Source: Pezicula radicicola (lineage: Eukaryota > Ascomycota > Leotiomycetes > Helotiales > Dermateaceae). From it: a stretch of 64,000 nt of DNA. The notes under the pieces were generated by a model, which was not told the origin of the DNA, ran no database searches, and saw only the letters and a program-made list of their open reading frames with translations. Location: contig PDUO01000055.1 in NCBI GenBank assembly GCA_003008705.1, positions 119,035 to 183,034 of the forward strand, read 5' to 3'. The position numbers and the translations under genes are program-made. Shown here piece after piece: positions 1-11,852 of this stretch (position 1 is the stretch's first letter; the number at the start of each line of letters is the position of its first letter).

Positions 1-593
1 GGCGCTATACTCTTGCTCGATGAAGCCGATGTGGTTTTGGAAGCTCGCTCATTCGAAGACGTTCGGAGAAACGGGATTGTTTCAGGTTGACAGACTCCAT
101 GCCCCAAAGAAACAGAGACGCGTTTACTAAAATCTATGTAGTTTTCCTGAGGCAGCTTGAGTATTATAGTGGCATACTCTTTCTCACGACCAACCGCATC
201 AACTCCATGGACCATGCATTTCAATCCAGAATACAGGTCTCGATCCCCTACACAGAGCTCACAAGGACCCAACGGGAGGGCGTGTGGACGAGCCTCCTGA
301 ACAGCAATCTGATAGACGTGACTGAGCATGACAAGGCCGTTATTACAGAGAATGTCAGAGCACTATCTGAACATCAGCTTAATGGACGCCAGATACGAAA
401 TACCCTAAAGCTGGCCTTTTTCTTAGCGCTAGATGATATCACCAGTGATAGGAAGGTCCGGTTAAAGCATATTGAGAAGGCTCTTACGGAAGCGCTGCAG
501 TTTCAGAGGTTTTTCGAGGAGGGAAAGAGAAATTCCAAGAACAAGAATAGTGTTTGGAAACCATTTGCACCTTCACATACTGATGATTACTAG
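1..593 (+). CDS. AAA-type ATPase, C-terminal part (5' end outside the window)
   Basis: This is the C-terminal part of a fungal AAA ATPase. The window opens inside the ATPase domain. Bases 1-85 encode the Walker B strand ILLLDEAD, then an Arg-rich stretch. A 56-nt intron (86-141; donor GTTGAC, branch TTACTAA, acceptor GTAG) leads into 142-593, which restores the usual reading VFLRQLEYY. After it come the sensor-1 motif LTTNR and a probable arginine-finger stretch QSRIQ. The rest is the helical lid domain and a basic tail (GKRNSKNKN). The family couples ATP hydrolysis to substrate remodelling; the substrate cannot be told from this fragment. Fungal relatives are often large proteins with one AAA domain near the C-terminus. 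The intron is inferred from restored homology and frame; without it the first residues would be lost. Confidence 0.85.
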
Positions 594-1442
594 TAGACTT
601 GGATTATATCTTATAGAATTGCATACGCTTTATATTCCCACATAAGACTCTCTGAATATAGCTGAGTAGAGCTGACAACTTTCTCATAGCAGAACCGAGT
701 CGAGCCCTGAGCACGCTAATAAGTCAGCTGGATCATGCTTAGAGGGAACCTCTTCTAGCTCTATTGAGAATCGGTAAAAGTTTCCATGTTTTCTTTGTAT
801 AGAATTTTGCAGAGGCGTGTTGCACAGGTTTTATTTCCCACCGGGAAGATGATTCTTGAAACGATGAAGGCATGTCCGGCATTGGCCTCTTACTTGAGCC
901 AGTCAAGGACGAAGGTCACCCGATGACTTTCAGGCGTGTTGGGCTCTTTGAGCAATTTTGCCTACCGGGAGACACATATCAGCTCTTTGCGAAATGAAAA
1001 GAAGCGAAGACGGATATTATAAAAATCGTATAATGAGGTGAGTCGGATAGCTTTGTTTTGTTGTATCAATTGTGGGAAAGGGGATGTATACTTCGTAGAT
1101 GTTGAGCTTCTGCCGCATTATAGTACAGTACTGTCGACTTATTTAGGTACTGAAATGTAGCTGCTTTAGAACCTGTGCTACTTAAATTATAGGGCGTACA
1201 GCCTATAATTGCAGGCTACATGCCCTATAATTACGATACTCGGTTGCGTGTCGAGGCGGCGCGTTGGAGACACGAGACGAGACGCGACGCGACGCGATGC
1301 GCTACTCGAGTACCCCACTTCCTTCACCAGAACCAGCATCAACACCACCACACCACCACCAACTCTACGACAAAAGTCCCTTGCGAAACATCCTCCTCCT
1401 CCCTTCTCCCTCTCGCCTCAATCCTCTCTATCTAAGATTACC
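594..1442. other. Intergenic region, no gene seen
   Basis: This lies between the AAA ATPase stop codon and the chromodomain gene start. I see no conserved coding signal. The last 250 bases are C-rich and contain CACCA runs, typical of a fungal promoter or 5' UTR, so the ORF that opens at 1209 upstream of the chosen ATG is most likely untranslated leader. Confidence 0.5.
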
Positions 1443-2407
1443 ATGGCCATGGCAGCCCAATCACCGTATCCGCCCAATGCAAAGGCAAACCCAGAATTAA
1501 CATTTGCATCAACATCGAGCAGTAGAAAGAAGCTGGTGACATACGGATATGGTCGGAAGGGGCCACACGGACCGCGACTGAAGTCCAAGCCCGCTCTTCA
1601 TCAGCGTGCACCTCCTGCAGTTCTACCAGCACCGACTCCGGTGTTTCCTACGAGTAAGGGCATATCTGTGGACGATAATAATCACGATAACGATCATAAT
1701 GGCGGTGGCGATGTTGGTCGGCAGATGGTTGATGATGCGATAGAGGAAGAGGGTGATAGGCTGGACGAGGTGACTATGCAGGACGAGGAGAATTTGCAGG
1801 ACGAGGACTCGCAGAACGATGTAGACATACAGGAAGAACATAGACCACATAGCACATCTGCTGAGCTGGAGGAGAACCATGAAGAGGATGAATATTTGCC
1901 TGAGGGATGGTACAAAGTCCACAACATTCTCGCGCATCGTGATACAGGCGTTCGTCTCCTTGTTTCCTCTTCCTTCCTTTTTCTGTGATCTTTTCTTCTT
2001 TCTGTGGTAATGACCACCCAACTAGCTGCTGACTCTACTCACCACACTATAGAAAAATCGCGAGTATCTTGTTCACTGGCAGAACTTTGACCTTGTCGCC
2101 GATCTGACCTGGGAGTCGGAGACAAATTTACGGTATGTAGGCCTTGGCTTTCTGTCCTACCAACAATCATTCTTTCCTCTTATATGAATGTGCTCAAATA
2201 GAACTAATGATATCTGTTATCTATAGTCCCGCTGCTTCAGAGAATGTTGATGAATACCTTCGAAGCCTCTCCTCTTCCAAACGCCTGCGTCTGAATCCAA
2301 TTTCTTCTCAGTCCTCGAAGAAGTCCATTTCGAAAGACAATAAAAAGCGAGGCCGCGGAAGACCTCGGAAGAAGAATTCGATGTTGAGCCAAGGTCCCAA
2401 GGACTAG
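1443..2407 (+). CDS. Chromodomain and AT-hook protein
   Basis: This is a probable nuclear chromatin protein of 255 residues. Three exons, 1443-1949, 2053-2132 and 2227-2407, keep one frame. The start at 1443 lies in a CCATGG context and a second ATG follows at 1449. The N-terminal part is basic and low-complexity, followed by a very acidic stretch (roughly residues 85-145, rich in D, E, Q). Next comes a chromodomain: GWYKVHNILAHRDTG, then across the first intron KNREYLVHWQNF, then LTWESETNL. This has the Y-x-V-x-x-I-L ... YLVxW ... WE signature that binds methylated histone tails. The C-terminus holds an AT-hook, KRGRGRPRKK, which binds the minor groove of AT-rich DNA. Together they suggest a reader of methylated, AT-rich chromatin; that role is inferred. 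The first intron's donor, GTTCGT, is weak but is the only one that restores the domain. Confidence 0.85.
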
Positions 2408-2635
2408 ATAATATGCCTTTCCCTCATCAGCAGTTGCAATCAAATCCTCGGTACTCGCTTCAAATGACTTGACGCCTTCACCAACACAAACCACAATCCA
2501 ATCCAATCGACCATGAATCAAGTCGTTTTCTCTTTACTACCATTACTATCTCTATTACGCAAAGCCTCCTTGATACTGCCCAAGCACTGATTTAGCCAAT
2601 TGGATCTATAGAGGGTGTGGTTTTTGCTGTTAATC

Positions 2636-3115
2636 TTATATGCGTATATTATTTCTCATCGCCTTAACGATGCCTTCCAAAGCCGCCTTCTTCTTCCGTT
2701 CCAAGTCTACCACACTCTCGCTCGAAAGCCTCTTCTGGTCTCGTGAACGGTGCAAGTCCTCCTGTACATTCCGAATCGTGTCTTGTAACTGGTTAACTGT
2801 ATCGGACAATGCCGTTCGCTTGACTTGCAACATGGCGATTTTGCGACTTACCTTGGATTGTTGGGTGAGCGACTCCTCGATATCGCGGTCGAGGCGGCTA
2901 AGGCAGATTTCTTAGGTGGCCTAGCCATCTGCAATTGCAGCTTCAAGTCCACCAATATTACATTCGCTAAGTTCGGATTCAAGCTTAAGGATGCAGCCTT
3001 GTATTACGCGGGTTTGGGATTCAAGGGTTTCCTGTTTTCTATTTCGCTATTCAGAAACAATCACAAACTGGGTGCTTTTCTGGCGGGGGCTGAAAAGTGG
3101 TATAGGACAAGACAT
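2636..3115 (-). pseudogene. Coiled-coil protein gene with three in-frame stops
   Basis: On the minus strand one frame runs from an ATG at 3115 to a stop at 2636 (about 159 codons). It is interrupted only by three stop codons: TAG at 3047-3049, TAG at 2921-2923 and TAA at 2912-2914. Between them the reading is clearly coding-like: heptad-rich, charged segments such as KLESELSEC, LSRLDRDIEESLTQQ and LQDTIRNVQEDLHRSRDQKR, so the ancestral product was a coiled-coil protein. All three stops can arise from CAG or CAA by C-to-T change, and no frameshift is seen. That is the pattern expected of RIP or of C deamination. I do not recognise the family. An alternative spliced structure that skips the stops was not found. 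Confidence 0.6.
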
Positions 3116-3189
3116 AGTCAAAGGAGAAGAATAAAGAGAGAAAAGGGAAGAAGAAAAAAAGGAAGTTTAGAAGTAGGAAAATAATAGGG

Positions 3190-6100
3190 TGTTAAATTTG
3201 TACCTTCTTCTCTTATGTAAACACCCTCTAAAAGAGTCCACTGTTCTAAAATCTACAATCTAGACTCCGTACTCAAACTCAATTTCTCCTATAATAACCT
3301 CACTTCTCCTGCTCTATCCTCTTTCCTGTCTCTATCTTATTCTCTTCACAGATCGTTTTCCTAGCCGTTGTTCCAATCATAATCCCGATACGAGTCTCTT
3401 TTCCTAGTCTTCTTGTACTAGGAGATGCTAGAGAGCACCGAAAATCTACTTCTATTAAAGTCGTCCTCTTCTCCCTCCTCTTCTCCCTCTATCTACTTAC
3501 ATACACACTTCTAATTTTCAAAAGCCGTCTTGTCTTACTTATCCTTAACCTTATAAGCAACAATACCTATAGCCAACCTTATCCTTCCCTCCCTTCTTTT
3601 AAAATTCCTCTTTTACTCGTCCTTGCTTGCAACGGGTCATACATCTAGTAGACATATTTATCAAAGCAAGCCGTGAATTTTCAAATACAAAACTGCTAGT
3701 TCGGATTTCCTTGTCCAGTGTATTCTCAACAGTGGACAAGCAAGTGCTGCAAGTAAGTGTTCCCGCCATTCTGAAATGGTTAGCTTGAAGTCTTTTGAGT
3801 TCTGGGCATTAGATCGAAAGCAGTGATGTTTGTTAAATAAAGGTTTCAGGTCTTTGAAGAGCTCACCTCGACAATGCATATACTGTTTGAGGTCCAGATC
3901 GAGAACAGCCAGTCGCATATTAAGCGAGCAACAGACCTAAATAACAAAATGTTTATTAAACATCTAAGTAGAAGGATCGGCACTGCACCATCTCTCAAGC
4001 CTTCCTTACCTTACGCCTTACGTTTCAGTCACTACTTATTCTTCTAGTACTCATCCTCGATTTTGACAAGGTCGAAAGTCTATATATACTCTATGAATAT
4101 TGATCTAAAGATGGTATTGCCTTTAGAAGCGCCCACCAGGATAGATGTGAGTGTATCTGCTAAAATTCGAAGCTGATAGGTCGATGGTTTTTACGCCATT
4201 ATTGCTTAAAGATGGTATTACAAACGAGCTTACACAGAGAGAGACAGCACGAACAAGAACCAAGCTCGACAACGATATTGGAGAGCCAACAGGACATAAG
4301 CAATACAACAGAGGAAGCTAGGCAATATGGACTTTCTCCCATAGGTCTTAAAAGACAAGAGCAGCTTACTGAACGCTCAGACGGTGCAACAAATCCAGAC
4401 AATGTGACTAAAAGAGGATTACCTGGCCAACACAGGTCGATCACAGGCAGCACATATTCTCGAAACCAAACCTTGTAGCAGTTTGGCGGTAGTAATCAGT
4501 AATGAAAGTGTTTGTTGATATACCAGGAAAGATGGAAGAATCAAGTGTATCAGGAGGCTCACGACTAGTCGTACAAGACTCATGAATTCTTTGTTCCCGA
4601 GCGTCGGCTGTCAACCTCTCTCTCTTACAGATCTGCGATATAGGCAAAATGTAGCAAAGCTCTTCCAGGATTGAACCTTCACAGATTATCTTCATTGCAC
4701 TGTTTTGTCTAGTGGTATGTATTTCATATTTAATTGAGTAAGAACTAATAAGGAGTCTGCACCCCTATCTCTCTCTCTCTAAGCGAGAACTCGGCTACGT
4801 TGCCGGGCCAAAAAAAAAAGAAAACAAAGCCCAAAGTCTCCCGAAGGAGACTCCCATTACGGCTCCTGATAGGGTATGCGCGAATTAGTACCCTCCGAAG
4901 AGATCGTTGCATTTTGGTCCTATCAGAGGGGGCCTAGGTACAGTATGGGACGAAATCCTATATAGTATAGAAGAAAGCGCCACGCCACCCTGTACGCCCA
5001 TGTTCCACTCCGCTTGTATATCCATATCCATCTTTGCCGATGGTCACCCTCCCTAACTAAAAGGGGATGGCGAAGGGTTCTTAAGATCGAATTACTCGAA
5101 TCCTCTTAATGTATGTTTGCCGAGACTCTTATTTGGGTATTTAAGGTACCTTCGAGGCCTACTTTTAGCTTTGTGCGCACTACCGGTAGCCTGGCCTGGC
5201 CCGAATCCAGACCGTTTCACCGTTAAACAGCACAGAGCATGAGCATTTTCAGTGGTTCTAAAGTCAATACCCATTTCAAGAGATTGCGTAATCCTAGGGA
5301 TTTCACACAATTAATCAGAGATCATCTAATGCGTCACTTGCCCGAGGCACAAAATTGTGCCAATTATCTATGGACCACACCAATGTGACCCAGACTAACG
5401 AAACTATTCCGCAGAAAAAGTAGCTCTTCAATTAATCAATTCAAAAATGAACGGTCGAGTTGCACCGATACTGTTGCTCCTTTGGCATCAACTTATGTTT
5501 CCTCCACTGTGAACTCCCTGGCCATCCCAATCTCGCCTGCAGATGGTATGATACACTCTTCGCTTCCTGTTCCATGGTGTGATGATGTGGCCTTTGCCAT
5601 TTAGCGGTGACTGCTCTTTTTATCCTTATCACTGAGCGGTGTCATCTGGTGGATGTATCGTGAACTGTAGGCACTATGGCTGAGATTGGAGCTTGCATTC
5701 GTACGTTCTCGGACGAAACAAGAGAATAGGGGTTTCATGGTTATTGGGAGAAGTTAATACTCGTTGCAATTGAAAAGGTCGAAGGGGAGCTTGCCTAGAA
5801 CAGAAGCACAGATGATGGCAATATTAATCTTAACCATGGACCAGATGATGATTGGGACACCGTCATAGAATTAGTCATTGGAATCTATAAATATTCGGAG
5901 AGTGTACAATCTGATCATGCTATGTTGAAGAAGCAGGTTAGTAGGTATTCACTTGAAGTCCACTGGGTTGGGACCTACCTTGAAATACATGACAGAGAAC
6001 CAAAGCCAAAGACAATTAACAGAACAATCTTGTCTCTGGTAGGTTGTTTTATGTTTTAAGGGCCTTTATAGGCAGTATTATAATGTTAGACTAGCTTTAA

Positions 6101-6470
6101 ATCTTATAATAATATATCTTAAATAACTAAGGTTAACTCTTTTTACTCTTTATCCTTCTCTTTCTATCTCTGCTGTTATCTAGTCTATTACTAAATATAT
6201 ACAATAGAAACGCATTATATAAATAGTAATTATACTAAAAATAACTAAGGTTTAACTTATAACAATACCTATATACTACTATATCCCCCCCCAAATGTTT
6301 CTTAGTGCAACTAGGCTGGTACGGCCGTTCTGCTATATAAAAATACGATGTCTCTATAGGACGCTATAAGAAACATTTAGAGGGAATAGTAGGGCTAAAC
6401 ATCCTCTGTAAAGTCAATCACTATACGTCAGTCATGTTCTACCCCGCAATTCTGCGCCACAATGGCCCCA
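3190..6470. other. Gene-poor, probably repeat-derived region
   Basis: There is no convincing gene. Small ORFs occur on both strands, for example 3661-3918 minus (85 codons, no recognised family), 4212-4478 plus, and 5092-5310 minus, but none shows a domain or a supported intron pattern. 6060-6300 is AT-rich and ends in a run of eight C. The texture, with many TAG/TAA and CTA/TTA triplets, suggests old RIP-mutated repeats. Confidence 0.5.
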
Positions 6471-6474
6471 CTAC

Positions 6475-6536
6475 AAACATGTCGACCGCAAACATGTTGG
6501 CCGCAAACATTTAGGCCATGGAAACATGTCGGCCGC
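6475..6536. repeat. Short tandem repeat, about 15-bp unit, four copies
   Basis: Four successive copies of a unit close to AAACATGTCGGCCGC are seen; the third is diverged and slightly longer. No gene surrounds it. Confidence 0.7.
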
Positions 6537-7078
6537 ACCCTAGTTTAAACATTATATTTCCTCTTTTACATATAAGACGTCTGTACAGTCGCTTTCAAAA
6601 CTAACTTCCCCTTCGTGTGCAGGTGCTAGAACTTTACCTCGCTCTTGACTAGGGTCTCCGACCCAATCTAACCAAATATAGTTAAGCGTGTAGTACTCAA
6701 TTATGTCACTTAAACTCGGCCTGTGTATCATCAAGGTGCCATTTTTACCAAGCTTCAAATACTCGTCTCCTAATTACATTCGCATTGTAGTGTCTTGAGT
6801 TAAGCATTATAGCCCTAAACCTCGCCCCCTCCTAGCACGACCTAATTCTGACAACTCGCCCAACCTCAAGAATATTGTAATATTTATGGCTTCTAGTTAT
6901 GGCGCTTTTACTCTCTGATGTAGCTTAGGTAGCATTCGATCATTAGTAGAATAAGCGAAGGCTAGATTACTAAAGCGGGTTCTTCCTTAACCGCTGCGAT
7001 TTAGGACAACTGCTTCTATCCTTTATGTAGATATTATTATAGCGTAATGGCTAAAGACACTATTAAATAGGTTAAACC

Positions 7079-7160
7079 GTATATCCGTGAGATATTACGC
7101 ATTTGTTGTGTGCCTAATATCAAATGTAAAGGAGTTGCACGAATTGAACGAGCTTATATT
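7079..7160 (+). repeat. Dispersed repeat fragment, related copy at 22270-22350
   Basis: The stretch beginning ATATCCGTGAGATATTACGC and ending near TTGAACGAGCTT is closely matched, in inverted orientation, at 22270-22350. Both are embedded in degenerate sequence, so this is probably part of an old transposon. The frame is partly open (IREILRI) but the family is not recognised. Confidence 0.55.
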
Positions 7161-7337
7161 CTGACAATCTCGTGAGAACGCCTAGGAGGTCGAAGCGGTT
7201 CAGCCTTTCTAACACATTCCATGTCTAGTAAAGTGCACCTGACTTGGTTTCACCATTGTTGGGGGTGAAAGGACGTAGGGCAAATGTGGCTTAAGCCTGG
7301 CTGATGGTTGTGGAGTAAGCCAAGTGTCCGTACAAAG

Positions 7338-7441
7338 GCGAGATTTTCAAGTCACAAGCCCGGTCCAAACGTTTCGGCCGCGAAACGGACTGATTTAAGT
7401 GAAGAAACGCTTGGACCAGGCTCAAGGCTTAAAAATCTCGT
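7338..7441. repeat. Inverted repeat (hairpin) with 38-bp arms
   Basis: Arms at 7338-7375 and 7404-7441 are imperfect reverse complements (GCGAGATTTTCAAG against CTTAAAAATCTCGT at the outer end; GGTCCAAACGTTTC against GAAACGCTTGGACC at the inner end), separated by 28 bases. It may be a small foldback element or a decayed MITE. Confidence 0.6.
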
Positions 7442-7763
7442 CTTCGTAGAGTCCATGAGGCTTTTATCCTACTGTAACTCTAGAATGATTCTGAGATCCC
7501 ATGATAGGATAACGTAAATTAGCGTAGGTCAGCTAGGAGTGGGGCTACGTTGTAGGTGATGGTTTCTGCATAGCTTAGATATTATGGGAGGTTAATGAAG
7601 GTAGATAAACAGGTTGGTGAATCAGAGAGTGAATCTAGTTAAAAAGAGAGCCCAAGAAAGTACCATTATCATAGGGAATGCTGAGCGACAGCCTTATGTA
7701 TTCGGTTGCCGTACGCTTCTTTCTTGCCCCAAAAGTTTCCTACTTTGCCTGTTCCCGATAAGT

Positions 7764-7899
7764 CTATCCCTTGGTTCGTTAGATGTGACTTTGTACAGGG
7801 ATTTGACACCCCGAGAATTTTACTACTAAAAATTATATAGGTATTGTTGTGCACGTCCTAGTGGTCTGTGCAGGTCACAACTAACGAACTAGGGGATAG
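7764..7899. mobile_element. Small inverted-repeat element (MITE-like)
   Basis: The left end CTATCCCTTGGTTCGTTAG is mirrored at the right end by CTAACGAACTAGGGGATAG, and the match extends to about 36 bp with a few mismatches. The body is about 136 bp. TA dinucleotides lie inside both ends, which would fit a TA target site, but the exact border is uncertain. Confidence 0.5.
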
Positions 7900-8580
7900 T
7901 TAGTAGTACGGTAGGTACCGCTGATGTTTGAAACCGGAGCCTAGGGCTTTCTATACTTATGCGACATAGAAACCATGCTCTATGCTAACCCGGACCGGTA
8001 CAGCCTTATATGGGCCAGCAGTTGCTAATCCCATTAGAGCTAGCCTATAAATACTCGAACTATATATGATCTTTACTAGGTTATAAGTGACTAAGGTACT
8101 ATATAGTAGTTATTCTTTTTCTCTAAGGGATTCCTCTCTAGTTAAGTCCTAGCATTTCAAATCTGCTATTAATACTTCTCTAGAACTACAAGCTAGGCGG
8201 CTTTTACTTCCTTTTTGTTGTAGAAAATATTAAGCTTTTAGTAGATCTCTAAAGAACAGTTAGACGTATCGACCTAAGAACGCCACATTCTAGACTGAAT
8301 TCCCTAATTAAAGGCTATCGATAAATGCAACAATCTTAAAAGCGCCACTTTTGAAAGGCGTTAATGCCAATAGTTTCACAGGCCTAACTAACTAAAAGAA
8401 GACGACTTTAGGAGCACATACTACTACAATTTAATTATCCAAGACTATATCTTTACAGTACATCCTCGAAAATATACAGAGTATTCCCAGGGCTTATCTG
8501 TAGATGTGCCTAATTTCAAACTCGCAACTGTAATATTAATCGCTTTATATTACATTTCGCTTTGCAAGTCTTGTCTAATT

Positions 8581-10005
8581 ATGTCAATTCCAAGGCCTGA
8601 TGGGCCTGATATCGATATCGGTGTGTATATCTTAACGTATAAGACTTTTATTCGCTGATTTCAATAGGTCCGTCTATGCTGGCTACGACTTGGACCTTTT
8701 ATAGCATTGCAGGAGTAATAGTTGCCGCGAGAATATATACACAGGCCCTGGTTACTCGTCAATTTGGGACAGGAGACATCCTTATGATTCTAGCCTTGGT
8801 ACATAGCCTAGCCCAACGCCGCTTTGACACCTAAATACTAACATTTAGAGATATGTGGCTTTGTACAAATTATTTTTCTTACCATCTCCCATTATTATGG
8901 ATTTGGGCGACATTTCTTCTATCTCTCAGACTTTGAGAGGGTACATGCTCTAGAGATGGAGTATATCTCTGAACCATTTGGTAAGAAGCTCACTCTTATA
9001 TATTAACGACGTTGCTTACAATATATTAGGTGTCTTATGCACGATGTTTGGTCGAATCTCTTTCATCGTCTATATGTATCGACTATTTGGCACAAAAAAG
9101 TGGAGACGATATTTTCTTAATTTCCTTATTATAGAGCAACTACTTATTAATCTTATTACTTGCATTACTATCTTTGCACAATGTAAAGATGTTAGGAGTC
9201 TCTGGGACCCAATAGGTGTGCCTAGCAAATGTTGGGATCATAGTGTACAATCTGTAAGTTCATACTTCCTACCTTACTCTTTTTAAACTAACTTTTAGAA
9301 TTAGGATATTGGTTATCTCCAAGGAGGTAACTACAGACTTGAAGTTTATCTTACACGTTTCTGCTAATGAATTATATAGCTAGTAACTCTTTAACCGACT
9401 TGATTTTGACGTTCTTACCTGCATCAATCTTCTGGGATCTCCAGATGAAGCCGCGACTCAAGTTTGGTCTGGCCACACTTCTCGGATTGAGTGTTTTGTA
9501 AGTTATCCTAATCTTACCTATTCAGCAGGCCTAACCAATCTCTTTATAGCGCCTCTGTCGCATCGATCCTTAAAACCATCAAGCTCAAGTCCGTCGGTGA
9601 ACGTGCCGACTACACCTGTAAGTAGCTCCCCTCCCCTCTTATTTAATCCTAACTAACCCACCTTGCATAGTCAACACAGTAAGCTTAATGATCTGGGCTA
9701 TAATCGAAAACAGCTTCGTGATAGCCGCAGCCTCAATCCCCCTCCTCCGACCCCTCTTCAATATGCCGAAGAAAGCAACCACTCAGAACTCCTCCTACGA
9801 GATGAGCTCTAGCCGAGCCACAAAGACATTCGCATATAGTGGCCGAGACAAGTCTATGCGAGTAAAGTCGGGTTCCGAGGAGGATGTCCTGCCAATTCAA
9901 ACCACAAATGTAGTAGGAGGGAAGGGCGAGACTCAAGGGAGTAAGGATTTAGAAAGCAATATTATTAAGATGGAAACTACGTTTCAGGTTACACACGGCA
10001 AGTAA
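8581..10005 (+). CDS. Fungal rhodopsin-domain membrane protein (copy 1)
   Basis: This is an intact eight-exon gene for a 355-residue integral membrane protein of the fungal rhodopsin-domain family (Pfam Fung_rhodopsin type, related to PTH11-like receptors). Exons: 8581-8620, 8668-8798, 8851-8980, 9030-9253, 9305-9326, 9380-9497, 9550-9617, 9671-10005; all phases agree. Family landmarks are the first helix FYSIAGVIVAARIYTQ, the stretch HYYGFGRHFFYLSDFE, GRISFIVYMYRLF, and the block LPASIFWDLQMKPRLKFGL. Later come SVGERADYT and a final helix with ENSFVIAAASIPLLRP. The last 80 residues form a Ser/Lys-rich cytoplasmic tail. One exon is only 22 nt. The gene sits in degenerate repeat DNA yet carries no nonsense codon. 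Its biochemical role is unknown; signalling or sensing at the membrane is inferred from the family. Confidence 0.85.
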
Positions 10006-11850
10006 AAGTGCAAGGAGGGCGCGAGGCATATAGGGCATTGATTCATTCCTTTGTCCATTTTATTTCGTTGGGCCGGAAATGGCTGTATAATCGACTTTCA
10101 TGGGGGAAAAAGGGTAGTTTGTAATTAATTGTATTTGTTTCCATTTCCTCTTGTGAGGACTTGTTAAACCCTTAAGATTATCAAATTATTGTTTTTCAAC
10201 TTTTTTTGAGCGTACGACCCGAAGCGATGAGACCTCCGTACGGCAGTGGATTGTTGGAGTTTAACCACGGCTACGTAGAAGGCGGAGTGGTTTCAGGAAG
10301 GTATTATAAGTCTTTATCTATCCCTAACTCCATCTGTGTTTTATAGACAGCAATAGGATCAGCGGTCAAGGCACAGAGAGCTAGAACCTAATAACTTACT
10401 ACAGCTAGAAATACGCTTAAACGGCTCATCTTTGCTATCGCTTATCCCGTATGACTTTGCGAATCCTTTGTCGCACTAAGTTTCAAAAGAGAAAACCTAA
10501 AAAGCTTGAGAAATATACTATAAATTGATTGAGAAGCTTCTATCCGTTCGAGCACACTGCTCTTATAAGACTTTTTAACTTAAAAGGCAGCGATCTATTA
10601 TAGCTGGATTTGGTTAGCGGTACTCGCAAGTTAACCTGCGAGTAGAACCAACATGATAATAATTCTAACCAGCTGTCCGATACGTACGTCATTAGGAAGA
10701 CTGCGGATGCGGATAATACAAGGAACGCTGTTACTTCTACTTCAAGGATTGGCAGATTAGGAATAGCATAGTTCGACTACAGTGGTTCATGCTACAACCA
10801 CAACCACGACCACGACCACGACCACGACCGCAACTACAATCACGACCAAACTATAGCAACTAAGTCCTGTCTTTTTACCTGTTACTTAGAACCTTTGTTG
10901 TCCTTGTTGTCTAAGAACTTTTACACATGTTGTAGCTCGTCTACGCAGTAGTTCTACATCCTGTGTCCTTGGACCTGATTTTCTGTGGGAATGTCTCTCC
11001 ACCAATTCGCTTAGCGAACTTAGCAGATATCCATCTAGCAACAATCGGACATGTCTCCCTGCCACGCATCTAGAGGTCTACTACTAGACTAGGGCATGGC
11101 ACTTGCAAAGGCTAGGCAAATGTTATTTAGAGTAATTTTTGCCTAAGGCTTTGACCGCACATGCGTGTTATTGCGTTAACTTTAATTAATCATTCGCTTA
11201 TTATATAGCTCTAAGGTTCGTCTGTGCTCCTAGTTATTAGTCCTTTAGAAATTAAAATATATTGTTTCGACGAAGTGGTCCTAATGAACTTGTCAACTTG
11301 TTTCCCTAAGTGCTAAATCGTCTAGCCGAGCCTAAGCTTTAGCCTAGGAACATCCTTGGAGAGCCTCCGGAGGACAAGCTACAGGAGTGGCTAGATGGAA
11401 CGGCTCTGGACGAGCACAATTCAATTCAGTTCAATTCAATATTCACACTCCAAAGCCATATTCAAGCCGACCACCAAAGTCTATACCTCTAAATTCCTCT
11501 CCCTTACGCTACTAGGCAAAATTCAATAAGTGCATCCGCCTAAGTCGTCAAACTCAATTACTGTTAAGGTATGCTAATACAGTTAGATTCTAGTATAGTA
11601 CATTCGCTATCTAAGTGAAAGTTAATTTCTATCCCACACTACACTCCTAATGCAAGACCAAATTATCGCGTTGTGTTGTTTGTTGTAGTGTACCCAGCTC
11701 CGGATACAAGACAATATTAGATTTGGATCTTATCGCTAGAGCTTACCTAACTCCTTCAGGGAAAGGATATAAGACAGCTTGTATAAAATTCAGCTATAAG
11801 AGCATCTTAAACAACCTTTCTGCTTGAGTTTCTATTATTTAGTTGTCTGT
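10006..11850. other. Degenerate non-coding region
   Basis: No gene is seen. All frames are broken by frequent stops. It includes a short (ACCACG)n-like tract near 10795-10850, where ACGACC/ACCACG hexamers are repeated. The rest looks like decayed repeat DNA without a recognisable element. Confidence 0.5.
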
Positions 11851-11852
11851 TA

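Noticed and set aside
1623..2021. Minus-strand ORFs over the chromodomain gene
   Set aside because: Shadows of the plus-strand exons; the plus strand carries the domain motifs and introns.
5092..5310. 72-codon minus-strand ORF with TVKRSGFGPGQATG
   Set aside because: It looked vaguely familiar from fungal hypothetical proteins, but I could not tie it to a family or gene structure.
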